Source: Alphaproteobacteria bacterium
GTDB lineage: Bacteria; Pseudomonadota; Alphaproteobacteria; RS24
Assembly: GCA_009920875.1 (NCBI GenBank)
Contig: RFZE01000009.1
Span: forward strand, 1 to 21,404
Reading direction: 5' to 3'
Length of the DNA stretch: 21,404 bases
Shown here: positions 7,390 through 15,115 of the stretch, piece by piece
Layout of the letters: every line of letters starts with the position of its first letter
Position numbering within the stretch: position 1 is the first letter of the stretch
The notes under the pieces: model-generated
The model's input: only the letters and a program-made list of their open reading frames with translations
What the model was told of the DNA's origin: nothing
Databases searched by the model: none
Program-made: the position numbers and the translations under genes

Positions 7390-8058
7390 ATGATCCGTCT
7401 TGAAAATGTGTCTTTGCGCTACCCGCAAGGGAAAGATGTGTTGCGCCATATCAATCTCGATATTCCGCAAGGCGCGTTTCGCTTTCTTACCGGCCCGTCC
7501 GGTGCCGGTAAAACCTCGCTGTTGAAACTGATTTTTCTGGCCCATGCGCCGAGCAGCGGGCGGATTTACCTAATGGGCCATGATGTCAGCGCCCAATCGC
7601 GCAAAAGCCGCGCTTTAATGCGCCGCCATATTGGCGTGGTGTTTCAAGATTTTCGCCTGATTGACCATTTGAGCGTTTATGAAAACATCACCTTGCCCTT
7701 GCGCATTGCCGGTCACAAACACAGTTTTTGGCATGAAAATGCCGTTGAATTGCTGAATTGGGTCGGCCTCGGCCAACGCCTTGAGGCGCTGCCCGAAACC
7801 CTGTCGGGCGGCGAACAGCAACGCGCCGCCATTGCCCGCGCCGTGATTACGCGGCCGCGCATAATTATCGCTGATGAGCCGACCGGCAATGTTGATCCGG
7901 AGATTGGCGAGCGGCTTTTGCGGCTCTTGATTGAGCTCAATAAAATGGGCACGACCATTGTCATTGCCACCCATGACCGGCAATTATGGGAAAAATTCGA
8001 TTTTCCCCGTCTGCATTTGGATAACGGTCAGCTGGCTTTAATGCACGGGGGCGTGTGA
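7390..8058 (+). CDS. ftsE: Cell division ATP-binding protein FtsE
   Basis: ATPase of the FtsEX complex, which links the divisome to periplasmic peptidoglycan hydrolase activation and does not transport a substrate in the usual sense. 222 residues, standard. All ABC motifs are intact: Walker A GPSGAGKT (35-42), Q-loop VFQDF (Gln86), signature LSGGEQQR (138-145), Walker B IIIADEP with Glu163, and the switch His195 in ATHD. The start is an ATG with only a weak AAGGCA upstream. The stop overlaps the ftsX ATG by one base. The following ftsX confirms FtsE over the similar LolD-type ATPases. Confidence 0.95.
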   Translation: MIRLENVSLRYPQGKDVLRHINLDIPQGAFRFLTGPSGAGKTSLLKLIFLAHAPSSGRIYLMGHDVSAQSRKSRALMRRHIGVVFQDFRLIDHLSVYENITLPLRIAGHKHSFWHENAVELLNWVGLGQRLEALPETLSGGEQQRAAIARAVITRPRIIIADEPTGNVDPEIGERLLRLLIELNKMGTTIVIATHDRQLWEKFDFPRLHLDNGQLALMHGGV

Positions 8059-8912
8059 TGAGCGGCAGCAGCAAAATAACCATATTGCCACCGCAAAGCT
8101 TGGCCGGACCGGCATTGAGTGCGGTCACTATGGTGATGACTTTTCTTGCCTGTCTCGCTTTGGGGTGCAGCCTATTGGCCGACCGTGCCGCCGATCGCTG
8201 GCTGACCCGTGCGACCAGTGCGCTTTCCGTGCAAATTGTTGAAACCGGCACTTTATCGGCCGAAGAGCAATTGCCTAATGTGTTGCGCGAATTGCGCGCC
8301 GCGCCGGGCATTGATGCCATTCGCGTTTTGAGCCGCGATGATTTGGTGGCCTTGTTGGAGCCCTGGCTCGGCACCGGCAATATTGGCGAAGACATGCCCT
8401 TGCCGTTATTGATTGAAGTGACACCCAATGCCGATAATCCGCCGGCGACGCAAGCCCTGTCAGCGCAAATTCGCGCCATTGCGCCTGGCGCCTGGCTTGA
8501 TACACATGGCCGTTGGCGCGAAACTTTGGAAAGCACGGCCAATGCCTTGCAGCTTTTTGCGGCGCTGGTTTTGACCATGGTCACTTTGGCCACCGCTATG
8601 GTGATTTTATTTGCCACTCGTGCCGGTCTGTTGGCCAATGAAGAAATCATTCACGTGCTGCATCAAATCGGCGCGCATGATGGTTATATTTCGCGCCGTT
8701 TTGAAGGCCATTTCATTCGCCGCACGGCGCTGGCCGCCGTGCTCGGTCTGGCCGCCGCTTTTATCTTTTTTTATACGCTGGGCGGCCTTGTCGACGAAGC
8801 GCGCCATGCTGATTTTCTGGCGTTGCTCTTGCCGATGCCTTTGGCGGCGATTTTTCTGAGCTGGCAAGTGACGCGGCGCTATGTGCTGCGCCGTTTGCGC
8901 GCCCAGCTTTAA
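8058..8912 (+). CDS. ftsX: Cell division protein FtsX
   Basis: Inner-membrane partner of FtsE, 284 residues. Four hydrophobic segments fit FtsX topology: about 17-41, 166-188, 223-244 and 252-270. A periplasmic domain lies between the first two and includes LRAAPGIDAIRVLSRDDLVALLEPWLG. The NEEIIHVLHQIGAHDGYISRRF stretch after the second helix is the cytoplasmic coupling region of the family, with the typical LxxIGA. The ATG at 8058 overlaps the ftsE stop; a GTG at 8055 would add one residue. Sequence conservation in this family is low, so the ftsE neighbour matters for the call. Confidence 0.92.
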   Translation: MSGSSKITILPPQSLAGPALSAVTMVMTFLACLALGCSLLADRAADRWLTRATSALSVQIVETGTLSAEEQLPNVLRELRAAPGIDAIRVLSRDDLVALLEPWLGTGNIGEDMPLPLLIEVTPNADNPPATQALSAQIRAIAPGAWLDTHGRWRETLESTANALQLFAALVLTMVTLATAMVILFATRAGLLANEEIIHVLHQIGAHDGYISRRFEGHFIRRTALAAVLGLAAAFIFFYTLGGLVDEARHADFLALLLPMPLAAIFLSWQVTRRYVLRRLRAQL

Positions 8913-8921
8913 GGCCGTGCC

Positions 8922-9539
8922 ATGACGCGCTTTGGCGAAGAAGAAAGACGCAGCCGTCAGCAAATGATGGCAACATTGGGCGGCATGGGAAGCGGAGCTT
9001 TCCTTCTATTCCTGCTGTTTTTCATCATTTTTGCGCAAAGCTTAAAGGCCGGTCCCGATAGCGTGCCCGAGGCCGATGGTATCGTCGTGTTTACCGGCAC
9101 CAGCCCGGTGCGCATTGAGACCGGACTGAAATTGCTGGCCGATGGCAAAGGTCAACGTCTGCTCATTAGCGGCGTCTATGAAGACCAGGATTTTGATATG
9201 ATTTTGGCGATGGCGGGTGCCGATGGTGCGCGCTTGCGGTGCTGCATTGACCTGGATTATCGCGCCACCAATACGGTGGGCAATACGCAAGAAACCGCGC
9301 TATGGGCCGAAGTGCATGAATTTTCCAGTCTGATTGTGGTGACCAGCAGTCACCATATGCCACGCGCTTTTCTCGAATTGCGCCGCACATTGCCGACCAC
9401 CAGCCTGTCGGCCTATCCGGTGCTGCCGCCCAATGTGCGGCTCGATTATTGGTATGCTTATCCCGGCACAATGGCGCTCTTACTGGGTGAATATATGCGC
9501 TATCTCTATGTGCTGAGCGGCCTGCCGGGGTTTAATTAA
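8922..9539 (+). CDS. YdcF-like DUF218 membrane-anchored protein
   Basis: 205 residues with one N-terminal membrane helix (about 22-42) and a DUF218 (YdcF/SanA/ElyC) domain. Recognisable pieces are ADGIVVFTG (51-59), RLLISGVY, the ATNTVGNTQETA block and IVVTSSHHMPRAF (138-150). Family members are linked to cell-envelope integrity, but no reaction is firmly assigned, so the function stays open. The gene lies 9 bases after ftsX with AAGG before the ATG and belongs to the ftsEX transcript by position. A pair of cysteines (107-108, RLRCCIDLD) could be structural, but I do not know that it is conserved. Confidence 0.85.
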   Translation: MTRFGEEERRSRQQMMATLGGMGSGAFLLFLLFFIIFAQSLKAGPDSVPEADGIVVFTGTSPVRIETGLKLLADGKGQRLLISGVYEDQDFDMILAMAGADGARLRCCIDLDYRATNTVGNTQETALWAEVHEFSSLIVVTSSHHMPRAFLELRRTLPTTSLSAYPVLPPNVRLDYWYAYPGTMALLLGEYMRYLYVLSGLPGFN

Positions 9540-9541
9540 AA

Positions 9542-10504
9542 TTGCGAAAAATTTTCTTACATAAAAGATTTGTCTTATTTGCGCCTTTCATCGCGCTGGC
9601 TGTGCTGGCGATGGTCGCTTTTGCGCTCTGGATTTTTGTCGCCGGTCGCATTGCTGATGAGCTTTCGGCCAATGGTTTTTCTTGGCAAAAACTGACCCGC
9701 GAAGGGTTTCCGGCGCGCATCAGCCTATATATGGATGCCCCACGCTGGCACGGCGATGATGTGGATTGGCAAAATCAAGAGCTCAGCATGACGCTGATGC
9801 CGTTTCAAGGCGGCCATGCGATTATCGATTTCCTTGGACCCCATTTTTTAAAGATTGGCGGGCGCGACATGCAGTTGGCGCATCAAGGCAATTTAATGAG
9901 CGTGGTGGTCGACGGTGACGGCGTCAATCGTGCTTCTTTCGAGGCAGATAAGGCCGATCTGCGCGCCGCGCGCGCCGGGTTTGATTGGCGCATGCAGGCG
10001 ACACGTTTGGGTGTGCATATGCGGCGGCGCGATGATGCGCGCCATGATATTGCGCTTGTCGCCAAGCAACCCGCGCTGGCGCAAAACATAGAGGCGATAG
10101 GCGGCGGTTCATTGCGTTTGTCACGCTTGGAGGCGATGGCCAATGTGTCAGAGCAAATGCTGGCGCGCGGGCTTGCGGCCGGTGATGTTGTCGGCCTTGA
10201 TCGCCTTACATTGGCCCGCAAAGGCTTAACGGTAATTGCCAAAGGCCGCGTCAAATTGCGTGCCAATGGTTATCTCGACGGCAGTTTGGATTTGGATGTT
10301 GTCAATCTCAAGGCTTTTGCCGATGCGCTGGTCGAGTTCGGCCTCATCAATAAGCGTGACAAAAGAAAACTGCTTTTATTGGGCGGACTTGGCGCGGCTT
10401 TGGGCGGTGATACGCAAGACCGATTGTCCTTGCCTTTGCGCTTTCAAAACAAACGGCTTTATTTGGGCCGCTTGGAATTGGGTGCGGCGCCCAAATGGCA
10501 ATGA
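9542..10504 (+). CDS. DUF2125 family membrane-anchored protein, TTG start
   Basis: 320 residues. An N-terminal hydrophobic anchor (about 11-33) is followed by a soluble region, presumably periplasmic. The GFPARISLYMDAPRW stretch (residues 45-59) resembles the GYPFR-type opening of DUF2125, an alphaproteobacterial domain of unknown function with a beta-rich, repeat-like character. The start is a TTG two bases after the YdcF stop. An in-frame stop at 9533 excludes earlier starts, and the next ATG (about 9611) would cut into the anchor. The ribosome site is weak (GGGG 12 bases upstream), so translation probably depends on coupling. The stop directly abuts the tyrC stop on the other strand. Family call moderate; function unknown. 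Confidence 0.78.
   Translation: MRKIFLHKRFVLFAPFIALAVLAMVAFALWIFVAGRIADELSANGFSWQKLTREGFPARISLYMDAPRWHGDDVDWQNQELSMTLMPFQGGHAIIDFLGPHFLKIGGRDMQLAHQGNLMSVVVDGDGVNRASFEADKADLRAARAGFDWRMQATRLGVHMRRRDDARHDIALVAKQPALAQNIEAIGGGSLRLSRLEAMANVSEQMLARGLAAGDVVGLDRLTLARKGLTVIAKGRVKLRANGYLDGSLDLDVVNLKAFADALVEFGLINKRDKRKLLLLGGLGAALGGDTQDRLSLPLRFQNKRLYLGRLELGAAPKWQ
10461..10496. terminator. Hairpin at the DUF2125/tyrC convergent junction
   Basis: ATTTGGGC (10461-10468) pairs perfectly with GCCCAAAT (10489-10496), with extra inner GC pairs possible. It lies just inside the DUF2125 gene, 8 bases before the abutting stop codons. No proper T-run follows on either strand, so a role in stopping tyrC or DUF2125 transcription is only a possibility. 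Confidence 0.3.
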
Positions 10505-11410
10505 TTATTTATCGCGGCCGAAATTCGGGCTGTCCGTGTCTTGACCGGCGTCAATAATCGATTGGCGAATGCCGCGCGTTTTTGTGAAAACATCTTCCAG
10601 ATAACGCGCATCGCCGCGCCTGATGGCGGCTTGCAGCGCCGTCAAATCTTCTGAAAACCGCCCCAGCATTTCCAACACCGCATCCTTATTGGCGAGAAAA
10701 ATATCGCGCCACATAATCGGGTCAGATGATGCGATGCGGGTGAAGTCGCGAAAACCGGAAGCGGAATATTTAATCACTTCCGAGCGCGTATCATTTTCCA
10801 ACTGCGCTGCCGTGCCGACAATATTATAGGCAATCAAATGCGGCAAATGACTGGTAATGGCGAGCACCAAATCATGATGATCGGCCTCCATAAAAGTTAC
10901 TTCCGAGCCCATGCCGCGCCATAATTTGGTGATTTCTTCCACCGCAATCAGGCTGGTATTTTCATCCGGTGTCAAAATGCACCAGCGTCCTTCGAACAAT
11001 TCGGCAAAACCGGCTTCCGGCCCGGATTGTTCGGTGCCGGCAATCGGATGGCCGGGGACAAAATGCACACGGCCCTCCAAAAGCGGCGTCAGCTCTTTCA
11101 GCACGCCCGCTTTCACCGAGCCGACATCGGTCAAAATCGCATTATCTTTCAGCCCCGGCACAATTTCTTCGGCCAGTTGCTTTATGACGCTGAGCGGCGT
11201 GTTGAAGAACACAATATCGGCATCAATCACCGCTTCGGCGGCGGTGTCATGCACGCTGTCGACAAAACCAAGGTCAAGCGCCTTGTCGCGTGTCGCAGCC
11301 GAGCGCGCATAGCCTGAAATATGCGCCGCCAATTTGTTTTTCTTCAGCGCATGGCCGAGCGACGAACCGATAAGGCCGAGGCCGATAAGGGCAATATTGG
11401 GCTGGCTCAC
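10505..11410 (-). CDS. tyrC: Prephenate/arogenate dehydrogenase
   Basis: NAD(P)-dependent oxidative decarboxylation of prephenate or arogenate in tyrosine synthesis. 301 residues from a GTG start. The Rossmann motif ALIGLGLIGSSLGHAL begins at residue 7. GHPIAGTEQSGP holds the likely catalytic His121, and TSHLPHLIAY completes the core. The GTG lies in a GTGA overlap with the hisC stop and has GGGGAC upstream. A longer frame to 11668 is antisense-like junk inside hisC. There is no ACT or fused mutase domain; the mutase is a separate gene two positions upstream in the same operon. Prephenate and arogenate preference cannot be separated by eye. Confidence 0.93.
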   Translation of the reverse strand: MSQPNIALIGLGLIGSSLGHALKKNKLAAHISGYARSAATRDKALDLGFVDSVHDTAAEAVIDADIVFFNTPLSVIKQLAEEIVPGLKDNAILTDVGSVKAGVLKELTPLLEGRVHFVPGHPIAGTEQSGPEAGFAELFEGRWCILTPDENTSLIAVEEITKLWRGMGSEVTFMEADHHDLVLAITSHLPHLIAYNIVGTAAQLENDTRSEVIKYSASGFRDFTRIASSDPIMWRDIFLANKDAVLEMLGRFSEDLTALQAAIRRGDARYLEDVFTKTRGIRQSIIDAGQDTDSPNFGRDK

Positions 11411-12498
11411 TTGGCGTCCCCATTTTTGACCTTTTCCAATGCGGCCAAAGCAGCGCGATTGGCGGCTTGTGTGCCGACGCTCAAACGCAGCATATGCGGC
11501 AAGCCATAGGCGGTCAGCGCGCGTGGAATGACCCCATTGGCGCATAAAACAGCATCGGCATTGGCCGCTTCTTGGGCATCGGCAAATTGCAAAAGAATGA
11601 AATTGGCCTGTGTGCTGCGCACGGAAATGCCCAACCCGCCAATTTGCTGCACCAGCCAATCGCGCCATTGCATATTATGGGCACGGCTGTTTGCAATATG
11701 CGCTTGGTCATCCAAAGCGGCGAGACCGGCGCTCATGGCGGCGGCATTAATATTGAACGGCCCGCGCAGACGATTGAGCGCTTCGGCAATGGTCGGCGGG
11801 CAATAGCCCCAGCCGAGCCGTAAAGCGGCCAGCCCATAGGCTTTGGAAAATGTGCGCGTGGTGACGACATTGTCATATGCCTCGACCATATCAAAAGCGG
11901 CGGGGTAATTTTCCGGTTCGACATATTCGGCATAAGCCCCATCCAGCACCAACAGCACATGAGCCGGCAGGGCTTGGTGCAGGCGCGCAATCTCGTCAGC
12001 GTCCAACATGGTGCCGGTCGGATTATTGGGATTGGCCAAAAAAATCACTTTGGTTTTATCTGTGAGCGCGGCCAGCAAGCCATCGACACTGGCCGTCAAA
12101 TCTTCTTCCGCCACTTCGACTGGCGTGGCACCGGTGGCGCGGCTGGCCAGCTTGTAAATCAAAAAAGCGTGCGCCGTGTGCAGCATTTCATCGCCCGGCC
12201 CCAAATAGGCTTGCGCCAAAAGGCTCAAAATATCATCCGAGCCATTGCCGCAGACAATGTGCGCTGCATCCAGCCCATTGACCTCGGCCAGTTTCTCGCG
12301 CAAAGCGCGCGCGCCGCCATCGGGATAAAGCGATGGGTCGCCCAAATTTTTAAGCGCGGCCAGCACTTTATGGCTGGCCCCGAGCGGGTTTTCATTGGCA
12401 GAGAGTTTGAAAGGGTCGGCAATGCCATCAACCGCTTCCTTACCGCCGACATAGGCCGGCATATCCAATACTCCGTCTTTTGCTATCGGTCCGGTCAT
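11407..12498 (-). CDS. hisC: Histidinol-phosphate/aromatic aminotransferase
   Basis: Fold-type I PLP aminotransferase of 363 residues. It shows KLSANENPLG (31-40), YPDGG (58-62), NPNNPTG (157-163), the PLP-contacting Asp187, and the PLP lysine Lys219 in TFSKAYGLAALRLGW. The HisC family covers histidinol-phosphate and aromatic substrates. Between a chorismate mutase and tyrC, with 4-base overlaps on both sides, it most likely transaminates prephenate, 4-hydroxyphenylpyruvate or phenylpyruvate; it may also serve histidine synthesis. The assignment to aromatic metabolism is from context. Confidence 0.93.
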   Translation of the reverse strand: MTGPIAKDGVLDMPAYVGGKEAVDGIADPFKLSANENPLGASHKVLAALKNLGDPSLYPDGGARALREKLAEVNGLDAAHIVCGNGSDDILSLLAQAYLGPGDEMLHTAHAFLIYKLASRATGATPVEVAEEDLTASVDGLLAALTDKTKVIFLANPNNPTGTMLDADEIARLHQALPAHVLLVLDGAYAEYVEPENYPAAFDMVEAYDNVVTTRTFSKAYGLAALRLGWGYCPPTIAEALNRLRGPFNINAAAMSAGLAALDDQAHIANSRAHNMQWRDWLVQQIGGLGISVRSTQANFILLQFADAQEAANADAVLCANGVIPRALTAYGLPHMLRLSVGTQAANRAALAALEKVKNGDAK

Positions 12499-13181
12499 TT
12501 TTCCGTCTCCGAAACCGTGTCTTCAAGAGTAAGGTAGCGCCCCCAAATGGCGTCATTTTCAGGCGCGCGGGTTTCGACCAGCACATAATCATCGCCGGTA
12601 AATAAAATATTGTCGCCGTCGCGCGCGCCAGCGCGGCGCACCAAATACACCCCGCCCGCCGCAATCGGGTCTTCATCAATTTGGGCGCCATAGCATAAAC
12701 AGGCCGCCGCGCCGTCAAGCGGCAGGCGCGCAAAAACCGTCATGCCATCGGGTGGGGCGCAAGCCTCGGCCAAACCCAACACGGCAAGGGCGCGCCCATT
12801 GTCGGCCAGTTCGGATAAATCGGCGGGGGCATTTTCATAAGCCAGGCTGGCCCCGAAATGGGCCCGCGCCGTGGTCAGGGCGGCAGGGCTCGCATAAATG
12901 CGCATGCCGCCTTGCTGGCTCAGCGCCATGCCGATAATTTCGCGCCAAATGGCCTGCAATCCGGCGGTGCTGAGCATTGGCGCTTCGGCCTGCTGCCAAG
13001 CGCGCAAAGCCCGCATTTGTTGCATTTCGCGCATCGGGCGCAAAGGCATGGCGGCATCGCTATTGGCCGCTTTGGCGGCGGCGATTTGCGCGACCAATTG
13101 GGCACGGCGCAGCAATCCGGCACGCAATTCGGCGTCCAGAGCGTCTATTTCAGCGCGAATATCTTCCAATCTACCGGTCAT
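12495..13181 (-). CDS. AroQ-type chorismate mutase with unassigned C-terminal region
   Basis: 228 residues. The first 90 or so form an AroQ helical mutase: RAEIDALDAEL (9-19), LLRRAQLVAQIAAAK, and LRPMREMQ then IIGMALSQQ, giving the Arg, Lys, Glu and Gln positions that line the active site. It converts chorismate to prephenate at the head of the phenylalanine/tyrosine branch. Residues about 95-228 show no ACT domain and no prephenate dehydratase motif that I can identify; this part may be regulatory or structural. The stop overlaps the hisC start as ATGA. The ATG has AAGGG upstream. First gene of the mutase-hisC-tyrC operon, divergent from metX. Confidence 0.85.
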   Translation of the reverse strand: MTGRLEDIRAEIDALDAELRAGLLRRAQLVAQIAAAKAANSDAAMPLRPMREMQQMRALRAWQQAEAPMLSTAGLQAIWREIIGMALSQQGGMRIYASPAALTTARAHFGASLAYENAPADLSELADNGRALAVLGLAEACAPPDGMTVFARLPLDGAAACLCYGAQIDEDPIAAGGVYLVRRAGARDGDNILFTGDDYVLVETRAPENDAIWGRYLTLEDTVSETEK

Positions 13182-13210
13182 TTTACCCTTATCTCTCGCA
13201 TACGCGCCTA

Positions 13211-13239
13211 GTCATACGCCGTGAGAGGGTGTAAATCAA
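13211..13239 (-). promoter_or_regulatory. Candidate promoter for chorismate mutase-hisC-tyrC
   Basis: On the minus strand TTGATT (13234-13239) and TATGAC (13211-13216) are separated by 17 bases, each with four of six consensus matches. The inferred leader of about 25 bases contains AAGGG before the ATG. Two copies of ATACGC lie near the -10. Confidence 0.4.
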
Positions 13240-13247
13240 AGGAAAGA

Positions 13248-13310
13248 TTGACATTTTGCCGCGCCTCCTGCATGAGGGTCGGCTGAATGCAGCAGGCCGA
13301 ATGGGGATGC
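13248..13310 (+). promoter_or_regulatory. metX upstream region: TTGACA and an 11-bp inverted repeat
   Basis: A perfect -35 hexamer TTGACA sits at 13248-13253; 17 bases on, CATGAG is only a fair -10. The inverted repeat GCCTCCTGCAT (13263-13273) and ATGCAGCAGGC (13287-13297) pairs over 11 positions with one C-C mismatch and a 13-base loop. Loop bases TCGG (13279-13282) could also pair with CCGA (13297-13300) to form a small pseudoknot. The metX ribosome site GGGGA follows at 13303-13307. If transcription starts upstream of 13263 this could be an RNA switch; if it starts near 13283 it is more likely a DNA operator. It does not match SAM-II as I know it. Confidence 0.5.
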
Positions 13311-13311
13311 G

Positions 13312-14454
13312 ATGAGCGCGACGAAGGCAAATGAGGAACAAGGGCAAACAGTGCGGCTTGACCGCGCTGCCTTGAAGCTCGACTGCGGCGCGACGCTTGA
13401 TCATGTCGAACTGGCCTATCGCACTTACGGCACGCTCAATAAAGACAAGAGCAATGCCATTCTCATTTGCCATGCGCTGACCGGCGATCAGCATCCGGCG
13501 GGCATTAATCCGCTGACCGATAAAGAGGGCTGGTGGACGCAAGTGGTCGGGCCGGGCAGTATTATCGATACCGATAAATATTTCGTCATTTGCTCCAATG
13601 TATTGGGCGGATGTGGCGGCTCGACCGGCCCGCAAAGCGACAAACCGGATGGCAGCGGCCCTTATGGGCTGGATTTTCCGGTCATCACCATTGCCGATAT
13701 GGTGCGCGCACAAAATCTGTTGATTGACCATTTGGGCATTGAGACGCTGTTTTGCGTGCTTGGCGGCTCTATGGGCGGCATGCAAGTGCTGCAATGGGCG
13801 GCGGCGCATGGAGAGCGGGTTTTTTCAGCCGTGCCGATTGCCACTTCGGCGCGCCATTCGTCGCAAAATATCGCTTTTCATGAGGTTGGCCGACAAGCGA
13901 TTTTGGCCGATGCGGCTTTTGAGGGCGGGCGCTATTTCGACAGCGGCAATCGCCCGCGCAAAGGCCTTGCCGTGGCGCGCATGGCGGCGCACATCACTTA
14001 TTTGTCGGAAGCCGCATTGCAAAGAAAATTCGGGCGCAATCTGCAAGACCGCGACGAAGTCACTTACGGCTTTGATGCGGATTTTCAGATCGAGAGCTAT
14101 TTGCGCCATCAAGGTATGAGCTTTGTCGAACGCTTTGATGCCAATAGCTATCTCTATATTACCCGCGCCATGGATTATTTCGATATTGCGGCGGAAAATG
14201 GCGGCAATTTGGCAGCCGCGTTCAAAAATAGCGATACGCGCTTTTGCGTCATGTCTTTTACCAGCGATTGGCTGTTCCCGACTTCTGAGAGCATCACGCT
14301 GGTGCGCGCGCTTAATGCGGCCGGCGCCAATGTCAGCTTTGTCGAAATTGAAAGCGATAAGGGTCATGATGCGTTTTTGCTCGATGAACCGGAAATGCAT
14401 GCGACGCTGAGCGGTTTTCTTGCTTCAGCGGCTACGGCGCGGGGGCTGGCATGA
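13312..14454 (+). CDS. metX: Homoserine O-acyltransferase MetX
   Basis: Alpha/beta-hydrolase-fold enzyme that acylates homoserine at the start of methionine synthesis. 380 residues. The nucleophile is Ser153 in LGGSMGGMQ; the other triad members are Asp319 (SDWLFP) and His352 (KGHDAF). CHALTGDQH, NVLGGCGGSTGP and DANSYLYITRAMDYFD are also conserved. Members of the family use acetyl-CoA or succinyl-CoA, and I cannot decide the donor from sequence alone. GGGGAT precedes the ATG; an inverted repeat lies just upstream and may regulate it. The stop overlaps metW as ATGA, a classical pair. Confidence 0.95.
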   Translation: MSATKANEEQGQTVRLDRAALKLDCGATLDHVELAYRTYGTLNKDKSNAILICHALTGDQHPAGINPLTDKEGWWTQVVGPGSIIDTDKYFVICSNVLGGCGGSTGPQSDKPDGSGPYGLDFPVITIADMVRAQNLLIDHLGIETLFCVLGGSMGGMQVLQWAAAHGERVFSAVPIATSARHSSQNIAFHEVGRQAILADAAFEGGRYFDSGNRPRKGLAVARMAAHITYLSEAALQRKFGRNLQDRDEVTYGFDADFQIESYLRHQGMSFVERFDANSYLYITRAMDYFDIAAENGGNLAAAFKNSDTRFCVMSFTSDWLFPTSESITLVRALNAAGANVSFVEIESDKGHDAFLLDEPEMHATLSGFLASAATARGLA

Positions 14455-15095
14455 TGATCGACCCGAAATCGCAAGCCGCCGGCAATCTCAATGGCGATCG
14501 CATTGATTTGCAATTAATTGCCGACCGCGTCGCGCCCAATAGCAAAGTATTGGATATTGGCTGCGGTGACGGCGCCTTGCTGGAACTTTTGGCACGCCAG
14601 CGCGGCATTGACGGGCGCGGGCTGGAACTCAGCCAAAGCGGCGTTAATAATTGCGTGGCGCGCGGGCTGTCCGTGGTGCAAGGCGATGCCGATACGGATT
14701 TGTCTTATTATCCCGATAATGGCTTTGACACGGTGATATTGAGCCAGACCTTGCAAGCCACACAACGCCCGCATGAGGTGTTGCGTGAAATGGCGCGCAT
14801 TGGCGAAAGGCTGATTGTCTCAATACCCAATTTCGGCCATTGGCGGGTGCGCCTTGATTTATTGTTTAACGGGCGCATGCCGGTGACCGGCGCGCTGACC
14901 GCGAGTTGGTATGAGACCGCCAATATTCATTTATGCACGCTGAGAGATTTTACCGCCTTGTGCGATGTGCTGGATTTGCAGGTTGAAAGCTGCATCACCC
15001 TGTCGTACGGCAAGGCGCGCAGTCTGAAAGGACGACCGACGCGCCGCGCCAATTTAATGGCCGAGCAGGGCGTATTTGTGCTGCGCCGCGCCTAA
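14451..15095 (+). CDS. metW: Methionine biosynthesis protein MetW
   Basis: 214 residues with a class I SAM-dependent methyltransferase fold: motif I VLDIGCGDGALLELL (residues 34-48), then GLELSQSGV, VVQGDADTDL and FDTVILSQTLQATQRPHEVL. The SIPNFGHWRVRLDLLFNGRMPVT block is diagnostic for MetW. MetW is needed with MetX for homoserine acylation in several bacteria, apparently as a partner protein; no methyl acceptor is established. It overlaps metX by four bases. The stop overlaps that of the convergent methyltransferase gene. Confidence 0.95.
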   Translation: MMIDPKSQAAGNLNGDRIDLQLIADRVAPNSKVLDIGCGDGALLELLARQRGIDGRGLELSQSGVNNCVARGLSVVQGDADTDLSYYPDNGFDTVILSQTLQATQRPHEVLREMARIGERLIVSIPNFGHWRVRLDLLFNGRMPVTGALTASWYETANIHLCTLRDFTALCDVLDLQVESCITLSYGKARSLKGRPTRRANLMAEQGVFVLRRA

Positions 15096-15115
15096 ATATC
15101 GGCTGCTTGGCGCGG
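15086..15115. other. Hairpin spanning both stop codons at the metW/methyltransferase junction
   Basis: CCGCGCC (15086-15092) and GGCGCGG (15109-15115) pair perfectly over seven GC pairs. The 16-base loop starts with the metW TAA. No T-run follows on either strand. It could mark both transcript ends, but GC-rich coding sequence gives such matches by chance too. Confidence 0.3.

Noticed and set aside
7961..8650. 229-residue minus-strand frame opposite ftsX
   Set aside because: No domain or sensible ribosome site; FtsX on the plus strand explains the region.
11411..11668. 86-residue N-terminal extension of tyrC
   Set aside because: It runs within hisC in another frame, is rich in Arg, Cys and His, and precedes a complete Rossmann start at the GTG at 11410.
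13182..13311. SAM-II riboswitch before metX
   Set aside because: Gene context fits, but the conserved loop and the A-rich 3' strand known for SAM-II are not visible; only a generic stem and a short pseudoknot option remain.
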